Of a stretch of DNA of 7,423 bases, positions 6,283-7,423 are shown in pieces. The DNA lies in the NCBI GenBank assembly GCA_029942205.1, contig JAOZTL010000144.1:1-7423 (forward strand), read 5' to 3'. The stretch's first letter is position 1. Every line of letters starts with the position of its first letter. The DNA is from Bacteroidales bacterium. GTDB lineage: Bacteria > Bacteroidota > Bacteroidia > Bacteroidales > JAOZTL01. A program made the translations under genes and the position numbers. The notes beneath the pieces are model-generated. The model had not been told where the DNA came from. It did no database searches and saw only the letters and a list, made by a program, of their open reading frames with translations.

Positions 6283-7423
6283 ATGGCATATAATGCACCT
6301 TTAGCAGAGCGATTACGTCCCAAAAATCTGGATCAATACATTGGACAAGAGCATCTTGTGGGAAATAATGCCATTTTGCGTCAATTTATAGAATCAGGCA
6401 ACCTTTCTTCTTTCATCCTTTGGGGACCTCCTGGAGTTGGAAAAACCACTTTAGCCCGAATTATCGCAAATAGTCAAGATAGGCATTTTTTTTCATTAAG
6501 TGCTGTCAATTCTGGTGTAAAAGATGTAAGAGAAGTTATTGATAGAGCAAAAAAACTTCAATTTTTTAGTAAGCCTAATCCAATTCTTTTTATCGACGAA
6601 ATTCATCGATTTAGTAAATCGCAGCAAGATTCGTTGTTAGCTGCTGTAGAACAGGGAGTTGTAACGCTTATTGGGGCAACAACCGAAAATCCGTCTTTTG
6701 AAGTCATTTCACCACTACTTTCTCGCTGTCAAGTTTATATTCTTAAATCGCTAGAAAGAAAGGATTTAGAGAAATTATTATATCAAGCAATTGAAAAAGA
6801 CATTGACTTAAAGAAAAAGAAAATAAATATTGTCGAGACCGATGCATTGTTTATGCACTCGGGTGGTGATGCTCGTAAGTTATTGAATTTAATTGAATTA
6901 ATTATAAATGCAGAAAATGGTGATACGGTCGAATTTACCAATAAAATAGTAACTTCTCGTTTACAAAAGAATATTGCCGTTTATGATAAAAATGGCGAAT
7001 TGCATTATGATATTATTTCGGCTTTTATAAAATCAGTACGTGGTAGCGACCCGAATGCCGCTGTTTATTGGCTGGCACGAATGATAGAAGGTGGTGAGGA
7101 TGTGAAGTTTATCGCACGAAGGCTGATTATTTTGGCATCCGAAGACATCGGGTTGGCTAATCCAAATGCATTATTATTGGCAAATAATTGTTTTCAAGCA
7201 TGTAATGTGATCGGATTTCCTGAATCTCGAATTATTTTGTCGCAAACCACTATTTATTTGGCGAATTCTGCTAAAAGTAATTCAGCATATTTGGCAATAA
7301 AAGATGCTCAAAAAATTGTGCAACAGACTGGTAATTTGGATATTCCATTGCATTTGCGCAATGCACCTACCAAACTGATGAAAGAAATTGGTTATGGGAA
7401 AGGCTATCAATATGCGCATAATC
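6283..7423 (+). CDS. rarA: RarA/MgsA, AAA+ replication-associated recombination ATPase (3' truncated)
   Basis: The frame is open from ATG 6283 to the window end: 380 codons plus one base, with about 45 residues missing relative to the usual 420-430. Opening MAYNAPLAERLRPKNLDQYIGQEHLVG is typical of the RarA/Mgs1/WRNIP1 family in its L-A-x-R-x-R-P and G-Q-x-H-L signatures. Walker A is GPPGVGKT at 48-55, Walker B is LFIDEIHRF at 102-110, sensor 1 is GATTENPSF at 131-139, the arginine finger is Ser147-Arg148, and sensor 2 is GGDAR at 194-198. The C-terminal tetramerisation region carries SVRGSDPNAAVYWLARM (about 251-267) and ASEDIGLANP (about 285-294). The family acts as a clamp-loader-like ATPase at stalled replication forks, interacting with SSB and DNA ends, in the cytoplasm. 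All catalytic residues are present. There is no Shine-Dalgarno; an A-rich stretch precedes the start. There is no functional link to the RSH genes beyond co-orientation. Confidence 0.96.
   Translation, partial: MAYNAPLAERLRPKNLDQYIGQEHLVGNNAILRQFIESGNLSSFILWGPPGVGKTTLARIIANSQDRHFFSLSAVNSGVKDVREVIDRAKKLQFFSKPNPILFIDEIHRFSKSQQDSLLAAVEQGVVTLIGATTENPSFEVISPLLSRCQVYILKSLERKDLEKLLYQAIEKDIDLKKKKINIVETDALFMHSGGDARKLLNLIELIINAENGDTVEFTNKIVTSRLQKNIAVYDKNGELHYDIISAFIKSVRGSDPNAAVYWLARMIEGGEDVKFIARRLIILASEDIGLANPNALLLANNCFQACNVIGFPESRIILSQTTIYLANSAKSNSAYLAIKDAQKIVQQTGNLDIPLHLRNAPTKLMKEIGYGKGYQYAHN

Noticed and set aside
1..7423. CRISPR array, tRNA/rRNA, insertion sequence, phage or toxin-antitoxin module
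   Set aside because: No spaced direct repeats, cloverleaf, terminal inverted repeats, transposase or phage motifs were seen on either strand.

Overview
The window is AT-rich (about one third G+C, judged by eye) and almost certainly comes from a member of the Bacteroidota. Three things point there. The first gene ends in a gliding-motility/type IX secretion (type B) C-terminal sorting domain, which is specific to that phylum. None of the start codons has a convincing Shine-Dalgarno sequence. The Fur-like and RelA/SpoT proteins read like Bacteroidota versions. Bacteroidales is my best guess, but nothing in the sequence proves it. All genes lie on the + strand.

Layout: (1) 1-585, the 3' end of a large surface or secreted protein with a fibronectin-III-like segment and the type IX sorting domain. 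(2) 586-865, an AT-rich intergenic gap with no gene visible. (3) 866-3100 and 3260-5539, two full-length RelA/SpoT homologues (RSH proteins) in tandem. (4) 5681-6157, a Fur-family regulator interrupted by two in-frame TAA codons. A perfect 8-1-8 palindrome abuts its start codon. (5) 6283-7423, the AAA+ replication-recombination ATPase RarA, cut off by the window end about 45 residues short of the usual length.

The main result is the RSH pair. Both copies keep the long-RSH architecture (HD, synthetase, TGS, helical, Zn-finger, ACT), but their active sites have decayed in opposite ways. The first keeps the full set of hydrolase residues but has lost the synthetase residues (the G-R-x-K motif, the catalytic Asp now Asn, the substrate Tyr now Phe). 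The second keeps the synthetase residues but has lost the Glu-Asp pair and other residues of the hydrolase. Read together, the bifunctional Rel enzyme appears split into a dedicated (p)ppGpp hydrolase and a dedicated (p)ppGpp synthetase encoded side by side. This resembles the RelA/SpoT division of labour in proteobacteria but is reached through different substitutions. The hydrolase gene also carries a G8 run, out of character for such AT-rich DNA, at the end of the HD domain. Slippage there would leave an HD-only protein.

The Fur gene looks recently broken, or altered by sequencing error. Both halves align in one frame, but two stops and a lost glycine cluster within 21 bases in the first zinc-binding loop.
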